From Enterocloster clostridioformis (GTDB lineage: Bacteria > Bacillota > Clostridia > Lachnospirales > Lachnospiraceae), in the NCBI RefSeq assembly GCF_020297485.1, contig NZ_JAIWZC010000002.1:372001-436000 (forward strand): a stretch of DNA of 64,000 nucleotides, read 5' to 3'. A program made the translations under genes and the position numbers. This document shows positions 27,601 through 36,095 of the stretch, one piece after another. Every line of letters starts with the position of its first letter. The stretch's first letter is position 1. The notes under the pieces were generated by a model, which saw only the letters and a list, made by a program, of their open reading frames with translations, was not told where the DNA came from and did no database searches.

Positions 27601-29361
27601 AGGCTTTCCGTCTTTTCCCATCACCGGCCTGCCCTGTGCGTCCAGCTTTTGCACTTCTTTTTTCGCCTTGAACGGGGCCGGGGCCAGTATCTTGATGGCC
27701 TTTTCGCCTTTCTTCACATTGCGGTGAAAATCGTCCCGCCACTTGTTGTAGCCCGCCACAAGCTGTCCGCCCTGCATGGCGATCAGGAGGGTGTTGTTGA
27801 AGCTGTAACTGTGGAACTTGGACATGGTGGTGAGATAGGCTTTGTAGCGTTCACTCTCGAAAAGCTCCTGTATGCCGGTTTCCAGCCGGTCGGTGATCTC
27901 TTTCATGCGCTCGGCGCTGTTCTGGCCGTTTAAGAGAATGGGGGTGACAGGCTGCGGGGACTTTGCGGGCGCTGCCGCCTCCGGCTGCACTTTGCTTTCC
28001 TCCCGCAAGATTTCCGACGCAGGATAGGCCATCACCCGGTATTCCTCCGGCACTGGCTGGCCCTCATGGACGCGCTGCCATTCCTCCCCAGCTCGCAGAA
28101 GGTAGCCGTACTCGGTGAATGCGCCTTGTTCCTCCTGGGCGATAAACTGGCCTAACCGTTCGGTATCAATGGCCGGTTTCCATGCATCGGGAATCACCAT
28201 CAAGCCCGAATGATTCAAGTAGTAATCCCCTAAGGTGCAGTAGTCTTTGGCGTCAATGAGGGTAAAGCAATCGGTGTTTTCGGCATAGTCAGTGACCTGT
28301 CCAATGGTCTGAAATTTCTCTGGGGACTGCATGATGGCGTTTAACTGTGAACGTTCCACATCGTCCAGCTTTTGAAGCTGCACGGCAAGGAAGTTCAGTT
28401 CGTCCACACTGGCAGCCTGTATCAATTCCTCAGGCAGTTCCAGCGGTTGCCCATCCGGGGCGGAAAAGCCGCCAATAAACAAGTCCTGCTGGTTGTCGGC
28501 GGTGATATGGATTTCCTTTAGGGCTTCCTGTACCTGTTCGGCGGAAGTCGGCAGGGAAAGCCAGTAGCCATGCGGCCCGCCGGTCTGCGCCTCAGCGCGG
28601 TTATCAAGAAAAATGGAAAATACTTCGTTCACAGGTTCCCTCCTTTCCGGGGTGGCTGCGGTCTGCGGCGGCTGTGCGGCTTCCTCCTGTGTGGGAAGTG
28701 CTGCGGCTTTTGCCGGTTCCTCCCCCTCGATGGTGTAGCCGGGAAGCAGGCAGCCGTTGACCTTGAAACAGTCGGCGTATTCCTTGGGGATGGCCGGTGA
28801 GATTTCCGTAAAGTAATGGGCGTGGGCCTTGATACGGCCATTCAGATATTTGTCCAGTGCTTCCCGGCTGGCAAAGACTTTCCGATCCTGTCCGGCGATC
28901 CGGGCCTGCCGATAGGTGCCCGGCGCGTTGGTGCGCAGGCTCCAGCTTAATGTCCAGGAATAAGAGACGGAGGCTTGGGCGGCCCTGTCGTACCGGGTGT
29001 TCTCGGAAATGGAATAATACATCTGATAAACCATGTTGCTGCGGATATGCCGGTAATGATCCGGCTGCTCCCACTGGTTGGCAGTGTGGGTGACGGGAAG
29101 TGTCCGGGCATATTCCAGGGCTTTGTCCAGAAGCAGGGTCTTTCCGGCCTGTTCCTCCCATGCGGCGGCCTGCGTTTTCAAACGGTCAAACACTTCCTGT
29201 TCTGCGGCGGCGCTTTCCGCCCGCAGGGAAAGAAGCTCCGCAAGGGGGAGCTTCACAAGCTCGGACAGATCGGACTTGCCGCTTTCAAAGTAAATCCGGC
29301 GCTCAATTTTCATGGTGTCGGCAGTTTCTAAGTTGTCGTAGTCGTAAGAGCTATAAGACAT
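24679..29361 (-). CDS. 1,560-aa multidomain protein: DUF3849, ArdA-like, ArdC-like zincin, YodL, DUF4316
   Basis: AAAGGAAG precedes the ATG at 29361. Domains I can see: an N-terminal coiled region; a DUF3849-like segment near residues 115-215; an ArdA-like antirestriction domain near 245-455 (VFSIFLDNRAEAQ..., FLAVQLQKLDD); an ArdC N-terminal DNA-binding domain near 480-600 (HSYSFNNTLLIAMQ, VKKGEKAI); a zincin metallopeptidase with HEIAHSKLH; two long Glu/Gln-rich linkers; then YodL-like (IYQVPRGPEGRDFRYRSYEG) and DUF4316-like (LSLGDIVVFRQDGK) domains. ArdA mimics DNA to block type I restriction, and ArdC-type proteins protect incoming single-stranded DNA. The protein therefore most likely shields the ICE on entry. 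Such large fusions are typical of Tn1549-like elements. Confidence 0.85.
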   Translation of the reverse strand: MSYSSYDYDNLETADTMKIERRIYFESGKSDLSELVKLPLAELLSLRAESAAAEQEVFDRLKTQAAAWEEQAGKTLLLDKALEYARTLPVTHTANQWEQPDHYRHIRSNMVYQMYYSISENTRYDRAAQASVSYSWTLSWSLRTNAPGTYRQARIAGQDRKVFASREALDKYLNGRIKAHAHYFTEISPAIPKEYADCFKVNGCLLPGYTIEGEEPAKAAALPTQEEAAQPPQTAATPERREPVNEVFSIFLDNRAEAQTGGPHGYWLSLPTSAEQVQEALKEIHITADNQQDLFIGGFSAPDGQPLELPEELIQAASVDELNFLAVQLQKLDDVERSQLNAIMQSPEKFQTIGQVTDYAENTDCFTLIDAKDYCTLGDYYLNHSGLMVIPDAWKPAIDTERLGQFIAQEEQGAFTEYGYLLRAGEEWQRVHEGQPVPEEYRVMAYPASEILREESKVQPEAAAPAKSPQPVTPILLNGQNSAERMKEITDRLETGIQELFESERYKAYLTTMSKFHSYSFNNTLLIAMQGGQLVAGYNKWRDDFHRNVKKGEKAIKILAPAPFKAKKEVQKLDAQGRPVMGKDGKPVTEVQEIQVPAFKIVSVFDVSQTEGEPLPSIGVEELTGSVERYGEFFKALEQISPVPIGFEDIPGGSHGYYHLTEKRIAIQEGMSELQTLKTAIHEIAHSKLHAIDPEAPAIEQADRPDSRTREVQAESVAYAVCQHYGLDTSDYSFGYVAGWSSGKDLKELKASLETIRATAHELISTIDGHLAQLQQQRQTQQEQPQAAPLEQAAEQPDPDSVFSKLSPEQQQEMTDSVKAMLQTLIEADLKSTGEVSQGTKEAAQAQGFTIAGDGTLEQAEVPQEAAYRLENGDYLYIQTSETGYDYTLYDPDYKELDGGQLDNPDLSLVEAGKEILAIHERPDRTMEPLTGDALAGFLEAAEQANAIPQPQAWNGIDGLLNGKPFMPEASPADRAAALIELAEKNAPRLGSEERQLIVAYAEAMDDTEKAIGLINRLCEQGYEMQHGHMDDFMKSQIESEIAVARAEQTIAHDPAAEPIVTILWSESPHLKDGQQMPLHEAEAVFGALDSSKRLEREHPDHAGSWYDKTKFRIDFTMQGQPDNYEGRQDFGDGDGSLIEHIQGYHEYYAQDESWKNHVLHHEGPEAWEADKAQREMLLNEFIPYMKQHCTLSRMEQEAQRLLQSGDSLPPEQTAYLNALVDYVTECRPLLNQGQYQLPEPPQLSDFDKNLQDYKELVQAEVAQEAGAAGLTVEEYIASGSDAPAQPNFSIYQVPRGPEGRDFRYRSYEGLQADGLSVDRKNYQLVYTAPLDQNTSLDEIYHRFNMEHPTDYTGRSLSLGDIVVFRQDGKQTAYYVDSVGYREVPEFFKEQGQPLTPDKLETGETVKTPRGTFYVTAMSREQMEAAGYGFHHQSEDGRYLIMANGTRAFAIPAQQESHIKTAEMSTEQNYNMIDGILNNAPSMEELEARAKAGEQVSLSDVAAAVKAERQTEKQAHKNAKANHSTKKPSIRAQLAAAKKEQKKQSPAREKSKDMEVGGRE

Positions 29362-29398
29362 TTAGTTTCACTTCCTTTCTAAATAATGGCATAAGAAA

Positions 29399-29428
29399 AG
29401 CAGGAAACCTTTGAAAGATTTCCTGCTG
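29399..29428 (-). terminator. Terminator upstream of the large antirestriction gene
   Basis: On the - strand AGCAGGAAA and TTTCCTGCT pair around an 11-nt loop and are followed by TTTCTTAT. It follows the zinc-ribbon gene and precedes the 1,560-aa gene, so it may end one unit or attenuate the next. Confidence 0.7.
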
Positions 29429-29535
29429 GGTGATGCCGCCCATGGGCGGCTGGTATTTAATTGTGAATAAGAGGGCCTACACGCCCTTTGTTTTAAATGT
29501 GTGTCGATATTTCAAGTCTAAGGTCATACGGACTT

Positions 29536-29739
29536 TTAAGAATCTGGTAACTCCGTCAGCATGTTTATGGTGCGGTAAATTTCTCCGCAGGCAGGGCACT
29601 TCCAATCTATATTACTCTTTTTCGCTTTCTTATGAAGATGCACTAATTCCGCTTGGCGGCATTTGGGACACATGGTTGGAAGCCCTGCCCATAACTGTTT
29701 CAGTAATCGTACTTCGTTTTCTCTGCTGTTCGTATACAT
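29536..29739 (-). CDS. Small zinc-ribbon protein
   Basis: The 67-aa product has an N-terminal helix (NEVRLLKQLWAGLPT) and one zinc ribbon, CPKCRQ...CPACGE, spaced by 24 residues and including a basic HLHKKAKKS loop. It lies in the accessory stretch between the ArdA/ArdC gene and topoisomerase. No family name is certain. It may bind nucleic acid or a protein partner. Confidence 0.6.
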   Translation of the reverse strand: MYTNSRENEVRLLKQLWAGLPTMCPKCRQAELVHLHKKAKKSNIDWKCPACGEIYRTINMLTELPDS

Positions 29740-29828
29740 TATCTCACCTCATTCAGCCTAATCGATCCGGTTTATTTTGACAAGCTGAACGCTTCCAACA
29801 AGTAGGACATCCGCATAGAGCAGACGGA

Positions 29829-30599
29829 CTACCATTCATTGATGGCATATAATAATCCAAACCGGATTTGTTTCAACAGTTCCGCAGACAGTGTTTCATA
29901 CTCCTGCTCCAATCCTTTTTCGTGCGCTGCCCACGGAGGCGAATCATTCCATGATCCCATCGCTCCAAATACATCCGCTCGGCTGGCTGCCTCAAACACA
30001 CGCAAGTGATCGTTCGGTAGTGGCGGCAGTGAAAGGCCATATGCTTTATCGGGATATTCCTTGCCGCCGTCCAAAATCGTTCCTGCTTGATAAAAGATGT
30101 TTGCAAAGCCTTCAAATCCAAGCCGGTGCGCCAAGTCCTGAATATCGTGCAAGACACTTCGGAACGCTTGCGTGTTATTTTCAAAACGTGGCCATGCTTT
30201 CGGCGGGTCATTCCATGGATGTTCCGTATAGAGGACATTCCACTTTCGCTCTTTGGAATCAAACTTCCAATCAGCAATAAAATAGGTCATTCGATTTCCC
30301 TTAAAAAAACACACTATACTTGCCTGGGTCGTATTGGAAAACCCTAACAGGCTGCGATCTCTGACAGAAGTAGGGCAATAGAGTTGAATATCTGTCAAAT
30401 GTTGCTCTTTGAGATATTCATACCATTGTGATACATCGTGAGCGGTATATGGTAAGCCTCCACTCCCCGTCAAACACAGAAATTGTGAGGGGTTCTCATA
30501 GTCTGCGGGTATGTAACAAATCGAGCTGCGGTTTTTTAATGCCCTTCTGGCGGCTGCCACTATGGAGCATATCTGATACATCTGTCCGTTCATAATCAT
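29829..30599 (-). CDS. Unknown 256-aa protein
   Basis: The product has an N-terminal MNGQMYQICSIVAAARRAL helix, then a mixed alpha/beta body with several Trp (WKFDSKERKWNVLYTEHPWN, GSWNDSPPWA). No transmembrane segment or recognisable catalytic motif is present. The better start may be the second ATG (MNGQ), which has GGTAGGTGG at normal spacing. It follows the 51-aa membrane protein gene by 4 nt and forms a small cargo unit with it. Codon usage is more AT-rich than the conjugation genes, suggesting separate acquisition. I do not recognise it. Confidence 0.55.
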   Translation of the reverse strand: MIMNGQMYQICSIVAAARRALKNRSSICYIPADYENPSQFLCLTGSGGLPYTAHDVSQWYEYLKEQHLTDIQLYCPTSVRDRSLLGFSNTTQASIVCFFKGNRMTYFIADWKFDSKERKWNVLYTEHPWNDPPKAWPRFENNTQAFRSVLHDIQDLAHRLGFEGFANIFYQAGTILDGGKEYPDKAYGLSLPPLPNDHLRVFEAASRADVFGAMGSWNDSPPWAAHEKGLEQEYETLSAELLKQIRFGLLYAINEW

Positions 30600-30603
30600 C
30601 CAC

Positions 30604-30759
30604 CTACCTTTTCGTTGTCATATTTCCAAAGCCAGCCAATGACGCTCCCATCAAAAGTCCAAGCGGGAGGTTCTCCCATAAAATCCCGAACAGCAGGCCA
30701 AGCCCCATCCCAATCGCAGCCATACCATGAAAACGTTGTTTTTTATCTGGTTGTTTCAT
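30604..30759 (-). CDS. 51-aa glycine-zipper membrane protein
   Basis: ATG at 30759 follows GGGAGGCACC; the stop TAG is at 30604. The protein starts MKQPDKKQRFHGMAAIGMGL and continues with a Gly-rich hydrophobic stretch (GLLFGILWENLPLGLLMG) and a basic end (TTKR). It has one or two membrane helices with GxxxG-like spacing. Ribosome site, length and tight link to the next gene support it as real. Function is unknown. Confidence 0.6.
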   Translation of the reverse strand: MKQPDKKQRFHGMAAIGMGLGLLFGILWENLPLGLLMGASLAGFGNMTTKR

Positions 30760-30871
30760 TGGTGCCTCCCTTGCATGATATGCTCTTTACGCATAGTATA
30801 GCAGGGCTATCCGATTTTGAAAAGTAAATCTGAATGAAATTAGTCCTACCAGAGCATCCGTCATACAGGGG

Positions 30872-30970
30872 ATTGGGGCTTCCCCAAAGAGAAAATCCCC
30901 GACCCGGCAGAATGGCCGGGACAGGGATTTTTCCGGGTGTGTGGCTACACTCCCTATGCTTGCTTTTCTT
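30872..30970 (-). other. Second oriT-like block, inverted copy
   Basis: It carries the same two end blocks as 17912-18006 but in reverse orientation: CAGGGG-TTGGGG...CCCCAA, a central hairpin (CCCGGC/GCCGGG), and GTGTGGCTACACTCCC then TATGCTTGCT. The central hairpin differs in sequence. On the - strand the inner AAAATCCC.../GGGGATTTT stem could also act as a terminator for topB. Confidence 0.5.
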
Positions 30971-33063
30971 TAGTTTTTGCCCCTTTGTTCCACGCGGTAG
31001 TTCACATATTTGCCGCCAGTATCGGCCAAAAGCACCGTGCCGTCATAGGTCTTGCCGGTTTTCATGGAACGCAGGCCCTTTACCTTTGCCTTTCCGTCTT
31101 TAAGGAGCGCGGCGGCGATTTTTGGCGTGAACGCCTTGCCCCGTTCCTCAAAAAAGCGGTCATTCTTCCACATGACAAACTGGCAGGCCCGGTTTCCGCA
31201 ATAGTAGTTCTTTTTTCCCTCGTAGACGCTTTCGCCGCAGCGCGGACATTTGCCGATAACCACACGCTCGGTCTGAAACAACTTCTGCGCGTCCTCGCTG
31301 ATCTAGGAGTAGCCCACGATCAGGCCCCTTGTCATTTCTGCAATGCCCTGCATGAAGCCCTCCGGGTCGGCCTCGCCTTTGGCAATGGCCGTCAGCTTGG
31401 TTTCCCAATCGGCGGTGAGTTGGGGAGAGGTCAGCACATCCGGCAGGACGCATACAAGGTTGCGACCGTCCTTGGTGGGAAGTAGCTGTTTGCCTTTGCG
31501 TTCCACAAAGCCCATCTGCACCAGCTTTTCCAGAATGGAAGCGCGGGTTGCCGGGGTTCCCAAACCTTGGCGCTCGGCATCCTCCGGCATATCCTCGGCC
31601 CCGGCCCGTTCCATAGCGGACAAAAGCGTATCTTCGGTGTAGGGCTTGGGCGGCGTAGTGAAATGCTCGGTGGCGTTAGCCTCCACTTTGTCAAAGGTCT
31701 GGCCCTCGGCCAGCTCCGGCAGCTCCCGCGCAAGCTCCGGCACGTTCTCGTCGGCATCGGTCTGAAAGGAAGCCTTAAAGCGCCGGTCAATCTCTTTCCA
31801 TCCCGGCGTCAGGATAGTTTTGCCCTTGGCGGTAAATTCATTCCCGGCGCAGGTGAATGTGGCGGTGACGGCCTCATACACATGGGGCGCGGCCACGGCG
31901 CACAGCAGCTTGCAGCACACAAGGGACAGCAGTTTCTTTTCGCCCTCGGCCAGCTCGTCAAAGCCTTTCTGCACAAACTCCATCGTAGGGATGATAGCGT
32001 GGTGGTCGCTCACCTTTTTGCTGTTCAGCACCCGGCTAAACTGCGGGGAAATATCCAGCCCCGCCACAAAGGGAAGCAGCGGCCAGAGGCTCGAAACGAT
32101 GCTTTCCGCAGTGGGCTGCATATCATCGGTCAAATACTGGCTGTCGGTGCGGGGATAGGTCAGCAGCTTCTTTTCATAGAGCTGTTGGGCGTAATCAAGG
32201 GTCTGCTTGGCGGTAAAGCCAAAGAGCCGGTTGGCCTCCCGCTGCAAGGTGGTAAGGTCATAGAGGCGGGGTGGCTGCTCCGTCTTTTTCTCCCTCGCCA
32301 CGGAAACGCAAACGGCCTGCGCCCCGGCACAAGCCGCTTTCAGGCTGTCCGCTTCTTCGGGGTTGGAAATGCGACTGCTGGCCGCCTCTATGCCGCCCGC
32401 TGCGATATGGACAACGTGGTATTTCTCTTTCTTGAAGCCGCTGATTTTGGCCTCCCGGTCAACCAGCATTTTAAGGGTCGGCGTCTGCACCCGGCCCACG
32501 GTCAGGGTCTTGTGGTAGAGGATGGAGAAAAGCCTTGTGGCGTTTATCCCCACCAGCCAATCCGCCTGCGCCCGGCAAAGGGCCGATTGATACAGGTTGT
32601 CATAGTCGGTTCCTGGTTTTAGGTGGGCAAAGCCGTCCTTAATGGCCGCGTCCTCCATGCTGGAAATCCAAAGCCGTTTGAACGGCTTTTTGCAGCCCGC
32701 CATCTGGTAGACGAAACGGAAAATGAGCTCCCCCTCGCGCCCGGCATCAGTGGCGCACACAAGGCCGGTAACATCGGGACGCTCCATCAGGGAACGCAGG
32801 ACTTCAAACTGCTTTTTCTTCTCGTCCGGGATGATGTACTGCCATTCCTGCGGCAGAATCGGCAGGTCATCATAGCGCCACTTCTTGAAACTCTCATCAT
32901 AGGCCCCGGCGTCGGCAAGGGAAACCAGATGGCCGATACACCAGCTCACCAGATAGCCGTTTCCCTCAAAGTAGCCGTCCTGTTTCTTGTTCGCGCCGAT
33001 CACGCCCGCAATGCTGCGGGCCACGCTTGGTTTCTCTGCAATTACAAGAATATGTGAAGCCAT
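30970..33063 (-). pseudogene. topB: DNA topoisomerase III with in-frame TAG
   Basis: The type IA topoisomerase reads from 33063 with an N-terminal Toprim domain (HILVIAEKPSVARSIAG; CATDAGREGELIF) and the active-site region LLTYPRTDSQYL with the nucleophilic Tyr. After VGYS the frame meets TAG at 31303-31305, then continues as ISEDAQKLFQTERVV and a zinc finger (CPRCGESVYEGKKNYYCGNRAC) to 30970. The joined length of 697 codons is the normal size for Tn1549-like topB. The 586-aa product retains the catalytic core and loses only the zinc-finger tail, so partial function is possible. CAG to TAG is the simplest origin. Confidence 0.85.
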
Positions 33064-33065
33064 AA

Positions 33066-33842
33066 TTATTCATCCTCCTTTTTCGGTTCATCTTCATCCA
33101 GCAAATCGTCGTCTAACGGTCTGGCCTCCACCTCGCCGGTGTCGTCGTCCATCTCCGGGGACGGTTCGTCCTCGTCGTCCTCGTCCTCTCCAAAGTCATA
33201 CTCGGCCAGATCGTCATTGCCCGTGGCGTCGGCTTTTTCCTTTTTGAATTTCAGGAAGTAGAGGGCTGCGCCGCCGCCCAGCAGCACCACCACAAAGGAC
33301 ACCAAAAGGCCGCCCATGCCGCCGTTTTCTTTCTCCGGAGCTATCGGTTTTTCCTCGTCATCATGTTCCGGCTCCGGCCCGGTGCAGGCGGTCAGGTTAT
33401 TTTCACAAACCGAGCAGGATGTGTTGACGGCTCCGGCCTCGCATTTTTCCGTGCAGGTGCAGGCTTGCGGCTCCTGTTCGCCATCCTCCAACAACGCTTG
33501 CAGGTCGGCGTCGTCCACTTGGTTCAGGAAATGCACGGAGGTTTCCTTGTCCTCGTTGGCACGGTCAATCAGGATATAGAAGTAATTTCCGGCCTTGGTG
33601 GTGACGGTGATAAGCTGCTTATCCCCGAAAAAATCATCCACCAGAGCCGCATTTCCCTTGGGTGTGACGGGGACGTCCTCCGGCTCCATCTCAATCCCCC
33701 CGGTGGTGGGTTCCTCCGTTTCCTCCGGCAATGGCTGCGGATCAGGGTCAACGCCTCCAGCATAGGCGGTGACGGAAAAAGCCGCCATGCAAAGCACAGC
33801 GGCCAGTGTTGCGGTGAACATGCGAATGGCTTTATTCTTCAT
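33066..33842 (-). CDS. DUF4366-family membrane-anchored protein (CD1107 type)
   Basis: From the ATG at 33842 (AGGAGGAAA upstream) the protein is 258 aa. It has a signal peptide (MFTATLAAVLCMAAFSVTAYA), a region with a Cys cluster (CTCTEKCEAG...CSVCENN), one C-terminal membrane helix (GGLLVSFVVVLLGGGAALYF) and a highly acidic Asp/Glu tail. This is the DUF4366 layout found next to topB and DUF4315 in CTn elements. It is probably a surface part of the transfer apparatus. Its start overlaps the DUF4315 gene by 11 nt. Confidence 0.82.
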   Translation of the reverse strand: MKNKAIRMFTATLAAVLCMAAFSVTAYAGGVDPDPQPLPEETEEPTTGGIEMEPEDVPVTPKGNAALVDDFFGDKQLITVTTKAGNYFYILIDRANEDKETSVHFLNQVDDADLQALLEDGEQEPQACTCTEKCEAGAVNTSCSVCENNLTACTGPEPEHDDEEKPIAPEKENGGMGGLLVSFVVVLLGGGAALYFLKFKKEKADATGNDDLAEYDFGEDEDDEDEPSPEMDDDTGEVEARPLDDDLLDEDEPKKEDE

Positions 33843-34095
33843 CGGCGGTTTCCTCCTGTTCGTCCTGCTCAAAATCCGGCTGTGGGGCCAGGGGTGCCTG
33901 CAACGCGCCATCCCGGACAAAGGCGGTAAATTCCTGGGGCGTCATGTGCAGGCCCCGCACAAGCTGGATGATCTGCAAGTTTTCCTGTTCGGTTTTCGCC
34001 GCTTCCAGCTCTCGAAGCTGCTTTTGCAGCGCCGCAATCTTGTCCTTGGTTTTCTCAATGTCCTTTTCAATACGGTCAAGTTTATTTACTGCCAT
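33832..34095 (-). CDS. DUF4315 family protein
   Basis: This 87-aa protein has an N-terminal coiled coil (KLDRIEKDIEKTKDKIAALQ), then IQLVRGLHMTPQEFTAFVR and an acidic tail. It matches DUF4315, constantly found between the NlpC/P60 gene and DUF4366 in Tn1549-type elements. It overlaps the DUF4366 gene. Role in conjugation unknown. Confidence 0.85.
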   Translation of the reverse strand: MAVNKLDRIEKDIEKTKDKIAALQKQLRELEAAKTEQENLQIIQLVRGLHMTPQEFTAFVRDGALQAPLAPQPDFEQDEQEETADEE

Positions 34096-34117
34096 AATCT
34101 AAAACTCCTTTCTGGCG

Positions 34118-36064
34118 TCAGGGTAGACGCCCGTAACAAAATAGATGGGATTGCCAGTAACTTGAATTTAAGTTCGTGTAACTGATCGGATTTCCACAGT
34201 GCAGCATCACCGAATTGCCCACATACAGCCCCACATGGGAAACGCCGGGGGTATCGTAGGTGCCGACAAAAAACACCAAATCGCCGGGCTTGGCTTGCCC
34301 CGCTGTAACGGGGGTACAGAGGTTATAAAGTCCCTGCGCCGTCTGCCGCCCGACGCTCCATCCGCTGTGATTGAGTACCCAGCTAATAAAGCCGGAACAA
34401 TCAAAGCTGGTGCTGGGGGAGTTGCCGCCCCAGACATAGGGAAAGCCCACATACTTTTCCGCCTCCGCAATCATGGCCGCAAAGGCTTCATCCTTTAGCG
34501 CCTCCGGCGGAATCTCATAGTAGGTCGGCTCCTTGACGGTGGAGGCGTGGGGATAGCTGCCGCTTGGAAAGAGGTCTGGCCGGTTGCCCAATGTCTGCAT
34601 ATAGGCCGCGTACAGGCTCAGTTGTTTCTCGTTCATGAGATAGACTGGCAGGTGGGACAAATCCGCATTTTTCAGTGTCACATAGCAGATAGAATAGCGA
34701 TACGGCACTTCTTCCTCGTATTCGTTGCCGTCGCTGTCTGTGTGCGTAACCGTCCGATAGCGGATCTCCACCTCCACGCGCTCGGTCAGGGTGTATTGCT
34801 GCTCAAAGAGCATGGCAAGATCGCCCTGCACCTCGTCCAGCGTAAACACTCCGCCGTGGAGCGCGGAAAGGATAGAGGTCAGCACATAGGGGTCATGGCC
34901 GATCTCGTCCAGTTCAAAACGGTACTCGTCATGGCCGGGATGGAGAGTTTCGTAGTGGTCAAGTTCGTACTGTAAATCAGCTTCCATCCCGGCGTAGGAA
35001 GCCTCGGCCCCCAGCATATCGCTGTCCTCGGACAGATAGGAGGTGGCCGCAAGCCCCGTCCCGGCGCTGCCAAACATGGCGGTACAGGATTGCAGGCCGC
35101 CCATAATCAGCATGAGAAGCAAGCCCACGCCGCCGATCAGCAGCGCCCCTTTCCAGTGACGGGCCACAAGGGACGCGGCCTGTTTTCCTTTCTCTGCGGC
35201 TTTCCTGGCGGCTGATGCGGTGGTCTTTGCACTGCCTGCCGTGCCCCGGCCCGCAGCCCGTGCGGCCTTGGCGTATTCCCGTTTGATGTGCCGTTTCTGC
35301 CAGAGGCGGGAAATGGGATTACTCACCGCCTGCGCCAGTTCCGGGTTGTCCCGCAGGGATTTTTGATACACAAACTCGGCATTGGCGGCCATGGATTTTC
35401 GTTCCGCCTTGGCTGCGGCCCGGTAGGGTTTCAGCTTATGCCGCCGTCTGGCATTTCTCAGCGCCTTGCCCGCTTGGCGCTCGGCCAGTTCTTCCGCCTT
35501 ATGACCGCCCTCCACACCCACATTTTCCTGCTCCACCTCATGGATTTTCCCGTGGAGATATAGCCCCGCCTCCTGCACCGGGCGGCTGGCCGGATTGGGT
35601 TTGAGCCTTGGCGGATGTTTCTCCACTTTTTCAAAGTGAAGTTTACTTCTGGCCTTTCCCTTGGTCTCGTCGTAGACGGTTGCCTTGGCAATCACGCGCT
35701 TTTTGGGGAGAGCGCTTTTTGCAGCATCCAGCCGGTCAGCCCGTTTCTCCGCTTGCCTGATATACGGGGCCAGCTCCGGGGAGGCCCGTTCCTCGGCGGT
35801 AAATTGCGGACGGGAGGCCGGGCCGCTGGCCTCCTTTGCAATACGTTCCCCATGCCGGGCCGCCTGCTTTGCCTTATGCCGGTCGCGGATGTCCACAGCT
35901 CGTTCCAGCGCCTTTTCCGCTGTGCCGCCCGATTTGGCCGTGTATTCCGGTTCGGCCTCTCGGCTGGAAATGTTCATGCTCTCGCCGGTGGTCTGGTTGT
36001 CCAGTGTAAGCCCGGCGCGGGTCATGCGCTGCGTCACCTTATCACGGGGTTTTAAGGGCTTCAT
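34118..36064 (-). CDS. CD1108-type NlpC/P60 conjugation hydrolase
   Basis: The 648-aa product has a long basic, coiled N-terminal half of about 290 residues in the cytoplasm, one membrane helix (GALLIGGVGLLLMLIMGG) and an extracellular C-terminal NlpC/P60 domain. The catalytic Cys is in TSFDCSGFISW and the His in SHVGLYVG. It is a VirB1-like peptidoglycan endopeptidase that opens the wall for the conjugation channel. The order VirB4, NlpC/P60, DUF4315, DUF4366 is standard for these elements. Confidence 0.9.
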   Translation of the reverse strand: MKPLKPRDKVTQRMTRAGLTLDNQTTGESMNISSREAEPEYTAKSGGTAEKALERAVDIRDRHKAKQAARHGERIAKEASGPASRPQFTAEERASPELAPYIRQAEKRADRLDAAKSALPKKRVIAKATVYDETKGKARSKLHFEKVEKHPPRLKPNPASRPVQEAGLYLHGKIHEVEQENVGVEGGHKAEELAERQAGKALRNARRRHKLKPYRAAAKAERKSMAANAEFVYQKSLRDNPELAQAVSNPISRLWQKRHIKREYAKAARAAGRGTAGSAKTTASAARKAAEKGKQAASLVARHWKGALLIGGVGLLLMLIMGGLQSCTAMFGSAGTGLAATSYLSEDSDMLGAEASYAGMEADLQYELDHYETLHPGHDEYRFELDEIGHDPYVLTSILSALHGGVFTLDEVQGDLAMLFEQQYTLTERVEVEIRYRTVTHTDSDGNEYEEEVPYRYSICYVTLKNADLSHLPVYLMNEKQLSLYAAYMQTLGNRPDLFPSGSYPHASTVKEPTYYEIPPEALKDEAFAAMIAEAEKYVGFPYVWGGNSPSTSFDCSGFISWVLNHSGWSVGRQTAQGLYNLCTPVTAGQAKPGDLVFFVGTYDTPGVSHVGLYVGNSVMLHCGNPISYTNLNSSYWQSHLFCYGRLP

Positions 36065-36095
36065 GGCGCGTCACCTCCTTTTGCGGCCCCGCACC

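Noticed and set aside
24793..27933. Several + strand open frames up to 393 codons opposite the large antirestriction gene
   Set aside because: Antisense shadows of a GC-rich gene with strong domain evidence on the other strand.
11150..31305. Full reassignment of TAG to glutamine in this element
   Set aside because: Int, Xis, sortase and the switch recombinase all end naturally in TAG at expected lengths, and other lesions are frameshifts. Suppression is left open as a weak idea only.
31303..33063. Two separate genes for topoisomerase core and zinc finger
   Set aside because: The downstream part has no start or ribosome site of its own and the joined length equals the family norm.
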